Source of the DNA: Candidatus Brocadiia bacterium
Lineage (GTDB): Bacteria; Planctomycetota; MHYJ01; WSZJ01
Reading direction: 5' to 3'
DNA length: 5,388 nt
Assembly: GCA_013360825.1 (NCBI GenBank)
Contig: JABWAY010000283.1
Span: 1 to 5,388, forward strand
In this document: positions 1-5,388 of the stretch, one piece after another
Layout of the letters: the number at the start of each line of letters is the position of its first letter
Position numbering within the stretch: position 1 is the stretch's first letter
Notes under the pieces: generated by a model
Database searches by the model: none
What the model saw: only the letters and a program-made list of their open reading frames with translations
Told to the model about the DNA's origin: nothing
Position numbers and translations under genes: made by a program

Positions 1-954
1 CCGGCCACCGCGCAGCCCGCCGCGACCATCCCCGTCGCGACCGAGACCCCCGCGGCGCCCGCCGCCGACAGCCCGCCCGACAGCGCTTCGCCCCCCGTCG
101 CGACACCCGCGGAAATGGTCGAGGCCATCAGCGTCGACCTCGTCCCCGTCGTGAACACGCCCAGCGACGTGATGTCCTCCGCCACACCCGTCGAAACGAC
201 CCCGATTCGCGCTTTTCCGCCTGAGTCCACCGAGCCGGGTTCGCCCCCGATCGGGTCCGCCGGTGAGCCGTCCCCGGTTTCCCCCATTCCGGGTGGCATC
301 GACGAGGTCGAGGCGGTGGGCGAAGAGACCGGCGCCGCCCCGTCCCCCGCCGCCGCCGGCGATCTCGCCGCCCTGGCCGGCGGCATCCCCGGAGCTCCCG
401 AGTACCCCCCCGTCCCCAGGGCGAGTTCCAGCGAGACGAGAACCTTTGCCGCGCCACCGCGGGACGTTCCGGTCGAAGCGTCGCCCGGCGCGCCCGCCGG
501 CGCATCCACGGATGACGTCGAGGAGGTCGCCGCCGACTCGCTCGGCACGATCCCGGATTTCTCGGCGAATTCCGAGGCCGGATCCGTGGACGCCGTGGAC
601 GCCGCTTCGACCCAGGAATCCGTCCCGGCGCCGGTCGACGTCCCCACCGAGCCCGCGGAGCCTTCCGAGGACGAGCCCTCCGCTCCCCACGAAGTCGTCG
701 GGGCCCCCGTCGCCGCAGCCGTTCCGGTGGAAATGAAGAACGTCGCACCCCGAAAAGGCAGGGGGAAACTGGTCGTCCTGCTCCTGCTGCTCGTCCTGAT
801 CGGCGGACCCGCAGGAGCCGTGTTCCTGGCGCCCGTCGAGACCGTGCGGGGCTGGTTGCAGAAGTCCGGGATCCCCGCCGACATCCAGAAGAAGATCCTC
901 GATCTGCGGGGAGCCCCGGCGCAGCCCGCCCCCGCGCCTGCACCCGGAAAGTAG
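1..954 (+). CDS. Pro/Ala-rich disordered protein with one C-terminal transmembrane helix (5' partial)
   Basis: The reading frame is open from the first base to a TAG stop at 952-954, giving 317 visible residues, so the true start lies left of the window. An ATG at 115 has no convincing ribosome binding site and the frame continues upstream in the same low-complexity style, so I do not use it as the start. Visible residues 1 to about 245 are rich in Pro, Ala, Ser, Val, Glu and Asp and should be disordered. A basic stretch (KNVAPRKGRGK) precedes a hydrophobic helix at about residues 257-277, followed by a tail of about 40 residues ending in PAPAPAPGK. By the positive-inside rule the long region is cytoplasmic and the tail periplasmic. 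The function is not recognised. A folded N-terminal domain outside the window is likely (inference). The coding call rests on frame length, third-position GC and the clean membrane segment. Confidence 0.75.
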   Translation, partial: PATAQPAATIPVATETPAAPAADSPPDSASPPVATPAEMVEAISVDLVPVVNTPSDVMSSATPVETTPIRAFPPESTEPGSPPIGSAGEPSPVSPIPGGIDEVEAVGEETGAAPSPAAAGDLAALAGGIPGAPEYPPVPRASSSETRTFAAPPRDVPVEASPGAPAGASTDDVEEVAADSLGTIPDFSANSEAGSVDAVDAASTQESVPAPVDVPTEPAEPSEDEPSAPHEVVGAPVAAAVPVEMKNVAPRKGRGKLVVLLLLLVLIGGPAGAVFLAPVETVRGWLQKSGIPADIQKKILDLRGAPAQPAPAPAPGK

Positions 955-968
955 CCGTCATTCCGAAC

Positions 969-1010
969 GCCGGGGCGGTTCGCGCGATAAGGGAATAGCA
1001 GCCGCCCGGC
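969..1010. repeat. Imperfect inverted repeat in the 955-1076 intergenic gap
   Basis: GCCGGGGCGG at 969-978 is complementary to CCGCCCGGC at 1002-1010 apart from one bulged G, giving a 9-bp stem around a loop of about 23 nt. The loop holds the only AT-richer patch of the gap (GATAAGGGAATAG, 986-998). The stem lies 15 nt after the stop of the preceding gene, but no T-run follows it. It could end transcription of the upstream gene, serve as an operator for the next operon, or be chance in GC-rich DNA. Confidence 0.35.
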
Positions 1011-1076
1011 ATCCGTTGCGTCCGCAGGAGAACGACACGAACACCCAACCGTCCGGGGGGACAGCCGGAGGTCGCC
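985..1076 (+). promoter_or_regulatory. Probable promoter and leader region of the aminotransferase operon (elements not resolved)
   Basis: This is the only non-coding gap of any size before the three-gene plus-strand cluster, so a promoter is expected here or just upstream. The AT-richer GATAAGGGAATAG patch is the best place for a -10-like element, but no convincing -35 hexamer sits at the right distance. The call rests on position rather than on a clear consensus. Confidence 0.2.
1067..1071 (+). promoter_or_regulatory. Ribosome binding site of the aminotransferase-like gene
   Basis: A GGAGG core lies 5 nt before the ATG at 1077. This favours that start over the in-frame ATG at 1107. Confidence 0.75.
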
Positions 1077-2183
1077 ATGCAGTTTCAGCCGGTCGGATAC
1101 CTGGAGTGGATGAAGGATCACTTCGGGCGGTACACCTACGATCTCGCCAATCCGGCGGTCCAGACGCTCACGCCCGCGGAGCTCGGCCTGACTCCCCAGG
1201 ACCTCGAGTTCAACGGGCGCAACTACCACGGGCACCCGGAACTCCTCAAGACGATCGCCGAGCGGTTCGGCGTCTCCACCTCCAATGTCGTCCTCACCGA
1301 CGGCGCTTCGATGGGGATCGCACTCCTCAGCTTCGCCCTCCTGGAACCCGGGATGCAGGTACTTCTGGAGGCCCCGAACTACGAGCCGCTCTACCGTCTT
1401 CCGTCCTCGCTGGGGTGCGATGTGCGGATGATGGAACGGCCGTGGGAAAAGGGGTTCCAGGTGGACCTGGAGTCGTTCCAGAGGCGGATTTCCCGCAATA
1501 CGCGCGTGGTCTGGCTCACGAACCTGCACAACCCGAGCGGCGTGATGACGGACGGGGACCGGCTGCGGACGCTCTGCCAGGTCTCGCGCGACCACGGCGC
1601 CACGCTGATCTGCAGCGAGGTCTTCCGCGACCTCGTGTTCCGCGGCGAACCGCCTCCCCCCGCTTTCAAGCTGGACCGGAGCGCCGTCTCGATCGGATCC
1701 CTCTCGAAACTCTACGGTCTCGACGGATTGCGGGTCGGGTGGATCCTCTGCCACGAGGATCTCGCCCGGCGGCTCGCCTCCGTCCGCAATCACTTCAGCG
1801 TCATGGGTTCCTGGCTCTGCGAGCACGTGACTCTCGCGGCGTTCCGGCGGCTCGACCGGCTGCTGGCGCGTTCGCGGTCGATCCTCACGGAGAATCTGCC
1901 GGTGCTGAAGGAGTTCGTGGAGGGGAGGGATGACCTGGAGTGGGTGGAGCCGGACGGGGGGACGATTGCGTTTCTCAAGCTGCGAGGAGGAGTTCCGAGC
2001 TGGGATTTCGCGCGGCACCTGCACGACAAGTACTCGACGCTGGTCGTTCCTGGGGACTTCTTCTGGGCGAAGGGATTCCTGCGGGTCGGCTTCGGCGGCC
2101 CGACGGAGACGCTGAAATCCGGGCTCCGGATCCTCGGCAATGCGCTGACGGAGTGGCGCCGTGCGCGGCATGTGACGGGGTAG
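1077..2183 (+). CDS. Class I/II (fold-type I) PLP-dependent aminotransferase-like protein with altered active site
   Basis: This 368-residue cytoplasmic protein has the landmarks of aminotransferase class I/II. GASMG forms the cofactor-phosphate loop, and Tyr102 in PNYEPLY sits at the ring-stacking position. Asn152 is in NLHNPSG, the Schiff-base lysine is Lys211 in SLSKLYG, Arg219 follows it at +8, and Arg336 in FLRVGFG is the substrate-carboxylate arginine. Length is slightly below the usual 380-420. The motif normally read as D-E-V-Y is S-E-V-F here. By spacing from Asn152, Ser180 replaces the Asp that contacts the PLP ring nitrogen, and Phe183 replaces the Tyr that contacts the PLP O3'. 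Lysine and both arginines are kept, so it should still bind PLP and an amino or keto acid, but the chemistry may differ. The substrate cannot be assigned. A GGAGG 5 nt upstream supports the start. It is the first gene of a probable operon, with 23 bp to the next. Confidence 0.93.
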   Translation: MQFQPVGYLEWMKDHFGRYTYDLANPAVQTLTPAELGLTPQDLEFNGRNYHGHPELLKTIAERFGVSTSNVVLTDGASMGIALLSFALLEPGMQVLLEAPNYEPLYRLPSSLGCDVRMMERPWEKGFQVDLESFQRRISRNTRVVWLTNLHNPSGVMTDGDRLRTLCQVSRDHGATLICSEVFRDLVFRGEPPPPAFKLDRSAVSIGSLSKLYGLDGLRVGWILCHEDLARRLASVRNHFSVMGSWLCEHVTLAAFRRLDRLLARSRSILTENLPVLKEFVEGRDDLEWVEPDGGTIAFLKLRGGVPSWDFARHLHDKYSTLVVPGDFFWAKGFLRVGFGGPTETLKSGLRILGNALTEWRRARHVTG

Positions 2184-2206
2184 GGGCGGCGGAGTAGAGT
2201 AGAGGG

Positions 2207-3475
2207 GTGGCGAAGCCGGAGCAACCCAAGGCCGGACCGAAGGAGGCGCCGCCCAGCGGGAGATTGCGCACGCTGGGGAGGCGGGTCTGCATCTGGGGCG
2301 TGCTGCCGCTGATGGCGTTCGGCGTCGTTTTCTGGTTCCTGCTCGGGCCCTGGCTCGCCGCCCGCTGGCTGGAGGAGGAAGCCTCGATGCGGATCCGGGG
2401 CCGGCTGCGCGTCGGGGGGGTCACCCTCGGGCTCCGCGTCATCGACGTGGAGAACGCGGAACTCCAGGATGCGACCGGGCGGGTCCTCGCGCGCGCCGAC
2501 CACGCCGCCTTCCGGCTCGACCGCGCGATCTGGGCGGGCGGACGTCCGGAGATTCACGAACTCCGGCTGGAAGGGCTCGAGGTCGAGGCCACCCTGGAGC
2601 AGGGTGGGACCTGGGATGTGCAGCGGGCGCTGCAGCGCCCCGACGCGCCGGCGCCGCCGTCCGGCGGCGGCACTTCCGGCCCCCCGCCGCCGCCGACACC
2701 GCCCACCCTGGAGGTCGTGGAAATCACGAACGCGTTCCTTCTCCTCCACACCCCCCTGGGGACATCGCGCATCTCATCCATTTCCAGCCGGATCGACGTC
2801 GAACTCAGCCGCCTCCGGATGAAGGCGGACGGAACCGCCTACGCCGGGCGGGTCACGGCGGACGGCTGGTTCTCGACCTCCGGGACCGAGGAATGGAGCG
2901 TGCAGGTCAATGCGTCCGGCCTCGACGTCCGTGCCCTCGCCCGAGGTTCGGGCCTTTCCGACCGGAACCTGGAAGGCGCGCTCCACGGATTCCTCTCGAT
3001 CGACCGGATCGGCGCCGATCCTCCCGCCGGCGCCGGGTGGCTGGACATCCGGGACGGACGCCTGTTCGACCTGCCGATCTTCCTCGCGATCTTCAATGTC
3101 CTCCGCTTCGAATCCCCCACCGACGCGACCATCCATACCTGCCGGAGCGACTTCAGAATTCTCCCCGGCTTCATCCGGATCGATCGCGGCTATCTCCTCA
3201 GCCGCGGTCCCGGGCTGTTCGGCACCGGCCGGATCCGGCTGCCGTCCGGAGAGCTCGAGCTCGAGTTCATCCCCCGGCTTTCCGGGGAGCCTCCGGAAGG
3301 CTGGGAGGTTCTCTCCGAAGGGGAACAGCCGCTCGGGGACTTCCTCCGCCGCCACGCCCTCGTCACGGTGGAACTGCGCGGAACCTGGCGGGAGCCCGCC
3401 GCGACGGTCATTCCCGTCAAAGTCATCTCCGGGCCGATCCGGGACTTTTTCCGGCTGCTGGAGGGGGGGCGATGA
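2207..3475 (+). CDS. AsmA-like inner-membrane-anchored periplasmic protein
   Basis: This 422-residue protein has a short basic N-terminus, one transmembrane helix at about residues 28-50 and a periplasmic remainder. Residues 50-144 follow the AsmA-family pattern of repeated beta-strands (VGGVTLGLRVIDVENAEL, then IHELRLEGLEVEATLEQGG and TWDVQRAL). A Pro/Gly-rich linker occupies about 145-168. A second beta-rich part includes GWLDIRDGRLFDLPIF (277-292), typical of the C-terminal repeats of AsmA/TamB-like proteins, and a last strand region with RGTWREPAATVIPVK. The family is implicated in envelope biogenesis and phospholipid movement between membranes; this role is inferred. It is short for the family, whose E. 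coli members run from about 570 to over 1200 residues. The GTG start at 2207 is the first possible start after an in-frame TAG at 2195; the Shine-Dalgarno is weak (GGAG at 2191). Later starts would cut the membrane helix. Its stop overlaps the next start. Confidence 0.85.
   Translation: MAKPEQPKAGPKEAPPSGRLRTLGRRVCIWGVLPLMAFGVVFWFLLGPWLAARWLEEEASMRIRGRLRVGGVTLGLRVIDVENAELQDATGRVLARADHAAFRLDRAIWAGGRPEIHELRLEGLEVEATLEQGGTWDVQRALQRPDAPAPPSGGGTSGPPPPPTPPTLEVVEITNAFLLLHTPLGTSRISSISSRIDVELSRLRMKADGTAYAGRVTADGWFSTSGTEEWSVQVNASGLDVRALARGSGLSDRNLEGALHGFLSIDRIGADPPAGAGWLDIRDGRLFDLPIFLAIFNVLRFESPTDATIHTCRSDFRILPGFIRIDRGYLLSRGPGLFGTGRIRLPSGELELEFIPRLSGEPPEGWEVLSEGEQPLGDFLRRHALVTVELRGTWREPAATVIPVKVISGPIRDFFRLLEGGR
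3460..3466 (+). promoter_or_regulatory. Ribosome binding site of the BON lipoprotein gene inside the AsmA-like gene
   Basis: A GGAGGGG run lies 5 nt before the ATG at 3472, inside the last codons of the AsmA-like gene. Together with the ATGA stop/start overlap it indicates translational coupling. Confidence 0.6.
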
Positions 3476-3771
3476 GGCGGCTGGCGGCGGCGATTCTGGC
3501 GGCGGGGCTCTGCGCGGGGTGCGGCGGACCGGAGCCGCGCACCGTGGAGGATCGAGTGGACGATCACGCCATCGCGTCGGAGGTGAGCCGGCTGCTGTCG
3601 CGGGTGGACGGAATCGACCGGCACCAGATCCGGGTCGAGTCGGTCGAGGGGCGCGTCCGTCTCACCGGGGAAGTCCCGGACGACGCCGCCGCCGAACGGG
3701 CCTGCGCGGCCACCCTGCGCGCGCGGGGGGTCGTCTCGGTCGTGGACCAGCTCCGCCGGGTCGGCCGCTGA
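3472..3771 (+). CDS. Small single-BON-domain lipoprotein
   Basis: This 99-residue protein starts at an ATG sharing the ATGA overlap with the preceding stop and ends at TGA 3769-3771. The same frame is open far upstream inside the AsmA-like gene, so a longest-ORF call would wrongly extend it. The ATG choice rests on the strong GGAGG and the signal sequence it exposes. Residues 1-17 (MRRLAAAILAAGLCAGC) form a lipoprotein signal peptide with Cys17 as likely lipidated residue; the -3 position is Cys rather than the usual Leu. Residues 31-97 fit one BON domain: helix AIASEVSRLL, strand IRVESVEGRVRLTGEV with its conserved glycines (60 and 66), helix AAERACAATLRA, and a final GVVSVVDQL. BON domains bind phospholipids or envelope partners, and known periplasmic examples (OsmY, DolP) carry two. 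A role at the outer membrane beside the AsmA-like protein is inferred. Confidence 0.88.
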   Translation: MRRLAAAILAAGLCAGCGGPEPRTVEDRVDDHAIASEVSRLLSRVDGIDRHQIRVESVEGRVRLTGEVPDDAAAERACAATLRARGVVSVVDQLRRVGR

Positions 3772-3777
3772 TCCACG
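3741..3777. terminator. Candidate bidirectional terminator hairpin between convergent genes
   Basis: CGTGGA (3741-3746) pairs with TCCACG (3772-3777). After one C/A mismatch, CAGC (3748-3751) pairs with GCTG (3767-3770), and CCG (3753-3755) can pair with CGG (3762-3764) around a 6-nt loop. That makes about 13 pairs with small interruptions. The hairpin covers the stop codon of the BON gene and most of the 3772-3790 gap, ending 13 nt beyond the stop of the minus-strand gene. No T-run follows on either strand, so it is not a classical intrinsic terminator, but its position suits ending transcripts from both sides. Confidence 0.45.
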
Positions 3778-3790
3778 TCCCGTCCCGCGC

Positions 3791-4576
3791 CTACTTCGCC
3801 TCCTCCACCGGCACGCCGGCCGGAGGCGTCAGGTCGAAAATCCCCGGCTCCAGCCCCTCGTTGATGTAGGCGCGCACCATCTTCGACTCCACCCGGTACT
3901 CATTCCCCTCCTCCGTCCTGCCGCGCACCGTCATCTTCCAGGGAATCCAGGCCGACGGTCCCGGCCAGGCCTCCGGCGGCTTGACCTCCCGGTAGTCCGA
4001 GAGCTCGACCGTCGCGATCTCCGCTCCCCCCTCGTCGAACAGCGTGATCCGCGTCGCAAACAGCGTCGGTCGCTCGTACCGCGTCCGTTTCACCACGACC
4101 CCGCCCCGACGCGTCGCCACGGTCAGATGGTCCGCCGCGTCCTCCTCGATCCCGCGAACATCCCCCGGCTCCCCACGCTCCGACAGCCACGCGAACGCCG
4201 CCACCAGCTCGGGATGCTTCCTCTCCTGCCCCTTCACGCTGCCGACCACGGCTTTGCCGTCGAAGAGCAGGTTGAGCAGGAACCGGTCGCCGTCCATGGT
4301 GAACGTGAAGAGAGTCGGCCCCATCCTCTTGATGGCGTCCATCCGCATCCGCGAGGGCGGCTGGACGACGACGGGGGCGGAGAAGTTGCCGGAGTGCTCC
4401 AGTCCCTCGACGGTCATCCCGATGTCGGCCTGCAGGTCCGACACGGCGGCCTGCCGTTTCGCCAGTTCCTGATCCAGTTCCTCGATCGTGGTCACGGAGG
4501 AGACCGGACCGTCGCGGGTGATGCATCCGGCGGCGGCGACGGGGAGGAGGAGGGTGAGGAACCGGATCAGCGCCAT
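3791..4576 (-). CDS. Lipoprotein with LolA-like fold pattern
   Basis: This is a 261-residue protein with stop TAG at 3791-3793. The frame extends 129 codons further upstream, but that stretch is Arg/Pro-rich shadow of the neighbouring gene. I choose the ATG at 4576 because it opens a lipoprotein signal peptide (MALIRFLTLLLPVAAAGC, lipidation at Cys18) and has a GGAG 8 nt upstream. After Cys18 comes a short helical stretch (about 30-47), then a beta-rich body: SDLQADIGMTVEG, an FSAPVVVQPPSRMRMD strand pair, MGPTLFTFTMDGDRFLLNL, a SDYREV strand, and a closing IFDLTPPAGVPVEE. This order resembles LolA/LolB-like lipoprotein-sorting domains and relatives such as DUF4292, which bind acyl chains in a half-barrel. 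Assignment is by pattern only; it may be a lipid-binding envelope lipoprotein without sorting function. Its start overlaps the upstream stop by 10 bp, suggesting co-translation. Confidence 0.87.
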   Translation of the reverse strand: MALIRFLTLLLPVAAAGCITRDGPVSSVTTIEELDQELAKRQAAVSDLQADIGMTVEGLEHSGNFSAPVVVQPPSRMRMDAIKRMGPTLFTFTMDGDRFLLNLLFDGKAVVGSVKGQERKHPELVAAFAWLSERGEPGDVRGIEEDAADHLTVATRRGGVVVKRTRYERPTLFATRITLFDEGGAEIATVELSDYREVKPPEAWPGPSAWIPWKMTVRGRTEEGNEYRVESKMVRAYINEGLEPGIFDLTPPAGVPVEEAK

Positions 4577-5388
4577 GGGAGGAGCTCCGTGTGAAGGAAC
4601 AGCGGTGTCAGGGCGGGGTGCCGCCGGGCGCGCGCCGCCAGGCCGGGACGGGCGACGAGGGCGGAGCTCAGGGAGCCGGCCGCCCCGTCGGGTTCGCCGG
4701 CCAGAGCCAGCGCGATGGCCTTGTGATACAGGATCGTCCCGTCGCGGGACTCGAACGAGCGAAAGGTCCGCGCCGCCTCGGCCGTGCGCCCGGCGGCGAG
4801 CTGGGTCCATCCCAGCGTGTCGAGCACATGGGGATCGCCCGCGGCGGCGGCGGCCGCCTCCGAGGCGAACTCGAGCGCCATCGGGAGGAGGAGCCCGTTC
4901 TCGGCGAGCAGGTAGGCGGCGGCGTTCAGCGCGTCCACGCGCTCCTTCGCCGAGTCCACGCAATTCCGGATCCAGGCCGCCGCCTCAGGCTTCCCGTCCC
5001 GCGCGGCCTGAAGGGCCCTGGCGAATCGTGCCCAGGTGAGGTCGGCGTCGAGGGGGCGCGTGGCGAGGCCGCGCGTGAGGAAGCCGCGCGCGGCGTCGAA
5101 AAGGCCGAGTTCCAGCGCCCAGGCGCCGGCCAGTCCGGAGGTCTCGCCGTCGACGGGAGAGCCGAGCAGGAGGAAGTCGAGGGCCTGCGCCAGGTCTCCC
5201 TCGGCGGCGACGCGGGACGCGAGGTCCACGCGGGAGTCGGTGTCGTACGCGTTGGAGGCAAGCCACTCCCGCGCGGGGCGCAATTCCCCACGGACGGCCA
5301 GCGCGAACACCGCCTCGCGCCGCACCGCGGCATGTCCGTCATTGAGCAGCGCCCTGAGCGCGGGGAGGGCGCCCGGGCCCGGAAGCCG
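4567..5388 (-). CDS. HEAT/TPR-like helical repeat protein (5' partial)
   Basis: The frame is open from the right edge to TGA at 4567-4569, giving 273 visible residues. A GTG at 5325 could be mistaken for the start, but the frame continues to the edge and its first residues belong to a HEAT-like repeat (LPALRALLNDGHAAVRREA then VFALAVRGE, about residues 8-36), so the start is outside. The rest is alpha-helical with TPR-like units. The clearest is DPHVLDTLGWTQLAAGRTAEA (about 185-205) followed by TILYHKAIALALAGEPDGAA. Weaker units are seen around GLAGAWALELGLFDAARGF (about 86-104) and ALNAAAYLLAENG (about 153-165). Such repeats act as protein-binding scaffolds; no catalytic motif is visible and the partner is unknown. 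It overlaps the start of the downstream lipoprotein gene by 10 bp, so the two are probably one operon and may work together in the envelope (inference). Whether this protein is exported cannot be seen, since its N-terminus is missing. Confidence 0.85.
   Translation of the reverse strand, partial: RLPGPGALPALRALLNDGHAAVRREAVFALAVRGELRPAREWLASNAYDTDSRVDLASRVAAEGDLAQALDFLLLGSPVDGETSGLAGAWALELGLFDAARGFLTRGLATRPLDADLTWARFARALQAARDGKPEAAAWIRNCVDSAKERVDALNAAAYLLAENGLLLPMALEFASEAAAAAAGDPHVLDTLGWTQLAAGRTAEAARTFRSFESRDGTILYHKAIALALAGEPDGAAGSLSSALVARPGLAARARRHPALTPLFLHTELLPWR

Noticed and set aside
128..1078. Long minus-strand open frame of 316 codons opposite the Pro/Ala-rich gene
   Set aside because: It is Arg/Pro/Gly-rich with no domain pattern, as expected of the antisense of a GC-rich coding region, and it runs across the intergenic gap.
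1016..1933. Plus-strand open frame of 305 codons overlapping the aminotransferase-like gene
   Set aside because: It is an out-of-frame shadow with low-complexity Arg/Pro/Ala composition; the frame at 1077 carries all the PLP motifs.
1790..2749. Minus-strand open frame of 319 codons across the aminotransferase/AsmA-like junction
   Set aside because: It spans two well-supported plus-strand genes and their gap and has no recognisable motif.
3251..3265. Tandem GAGCTC/CTCGAG palindromic string
   Set aside because: It encodes an alternating Glu-Leu beta-strand (GELELEF) in the AsmA-like protein and is explained by codon choice, so I see no reason to call it a regulatory site.
2893..3471. Upstream extension of the BON lipoprotein frame, which would give 292 residues
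   Set aside because: The extension is Arg/Pro-rich shadow of the AsmA-like gene; the ATG at 3472 has a strong GGAGG and opens a lipoprotein signal peptide.
3802..3826. CCTCC/GGAGG hairpin with inner CCGG/CCGG near the 3' end of the LolA-like gene
   Set aside because: It is a short interrupted stem inside coding sequence with no T-run; the hairpin at 3741-3777 is longer and better placed.
4577..4963. Upstream extension of the LolA-like lipoprotein frame, which would give 390 residues
   Set aside because: The extra 129 residues are Arg/Gly-rich and overlap the HEAT/TPR gene out of frame; the ATG at 4576 exposes a clear signal peptide and lipobox.
4044..5039. Plus-strand open frames opposite the two minus-strand genes
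   Set aside because: They are compositional shadows without motifs; the minus-strand frames show a lipobox, TPR/HEAT repeats and a sensible stop/start overlap.
1..5388. CRISPR array, tRNA or rRNA gene, insertion sequence or defence cassette
   Set aside because: No regularly spaced repeats, no tRNA-like cloverleaf motif, no transposase motif and no terminal inverted repeats were seen; coding sequence fills nearly the whole window.

Overview
The window is very GC-rich DNA (about 70% by eye) that is almost entirely protein-coding, with strong G/C preference at third codon positions. Two small lipoproteins, an AsmA-like inner-membrane-anchored protein and a LolA-like lipoprotein point to a diderm (Gram-negative-type) bacterium. 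HEAT/TPR-type repeats, long Pro/Ala-rich low-complexity stretches and a short AsmA-like protein would fit Planctomycetota, Acidobacteriota, Myxococcota or a related uncultured lineage. I cannot place it more exactly, and nothing suggests a phage, plasmid or recently acquired island.

Left part, plus strand (1-954): the 3' end of a gene that enters from outside the window. It encodes a long disordered Pro/Ala/acidic region, then one transmembrane helix and a short tail. A 122-bp gap follows, containing an imperfect inverted repeat around an AT-richer patch.

Centre, plus strand (1077-3771): three tightly spaced genes that look like one operon. They encode a fold-type I PLP-dependent aminotransferase-like protein with two altered active-site positions, a 422-residue AsmA-like membrane-anchored protein, and a 99-residue single-BON-domain lipoprotein. 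The lipoprotein start overlaps the AsmA-like stop (ATGA). The last two probably both act in the envelope; the aminotransferase has no obvious functional link to them.

Right part, minus strand (3791-5388): two genes overlapping by 10 bp and read toward the centre. The upstream one runs off the right edge and encodes a HEAT/TPR-like helical-repeat protein. The downstream one encodes a lipoprotein with a LolA-like shape. The two strands converge with only 19 bp between stop codons, and a strong imperfect hairpin (3741-3777) there is a candidate shared terminator.

I found no RNA gene, CRISPR array, mobile element or defence system. The points most worth a second look are the aminotransferase active-site substitutions, the AsmA-like/BON gene pair and the convergent hairpin.
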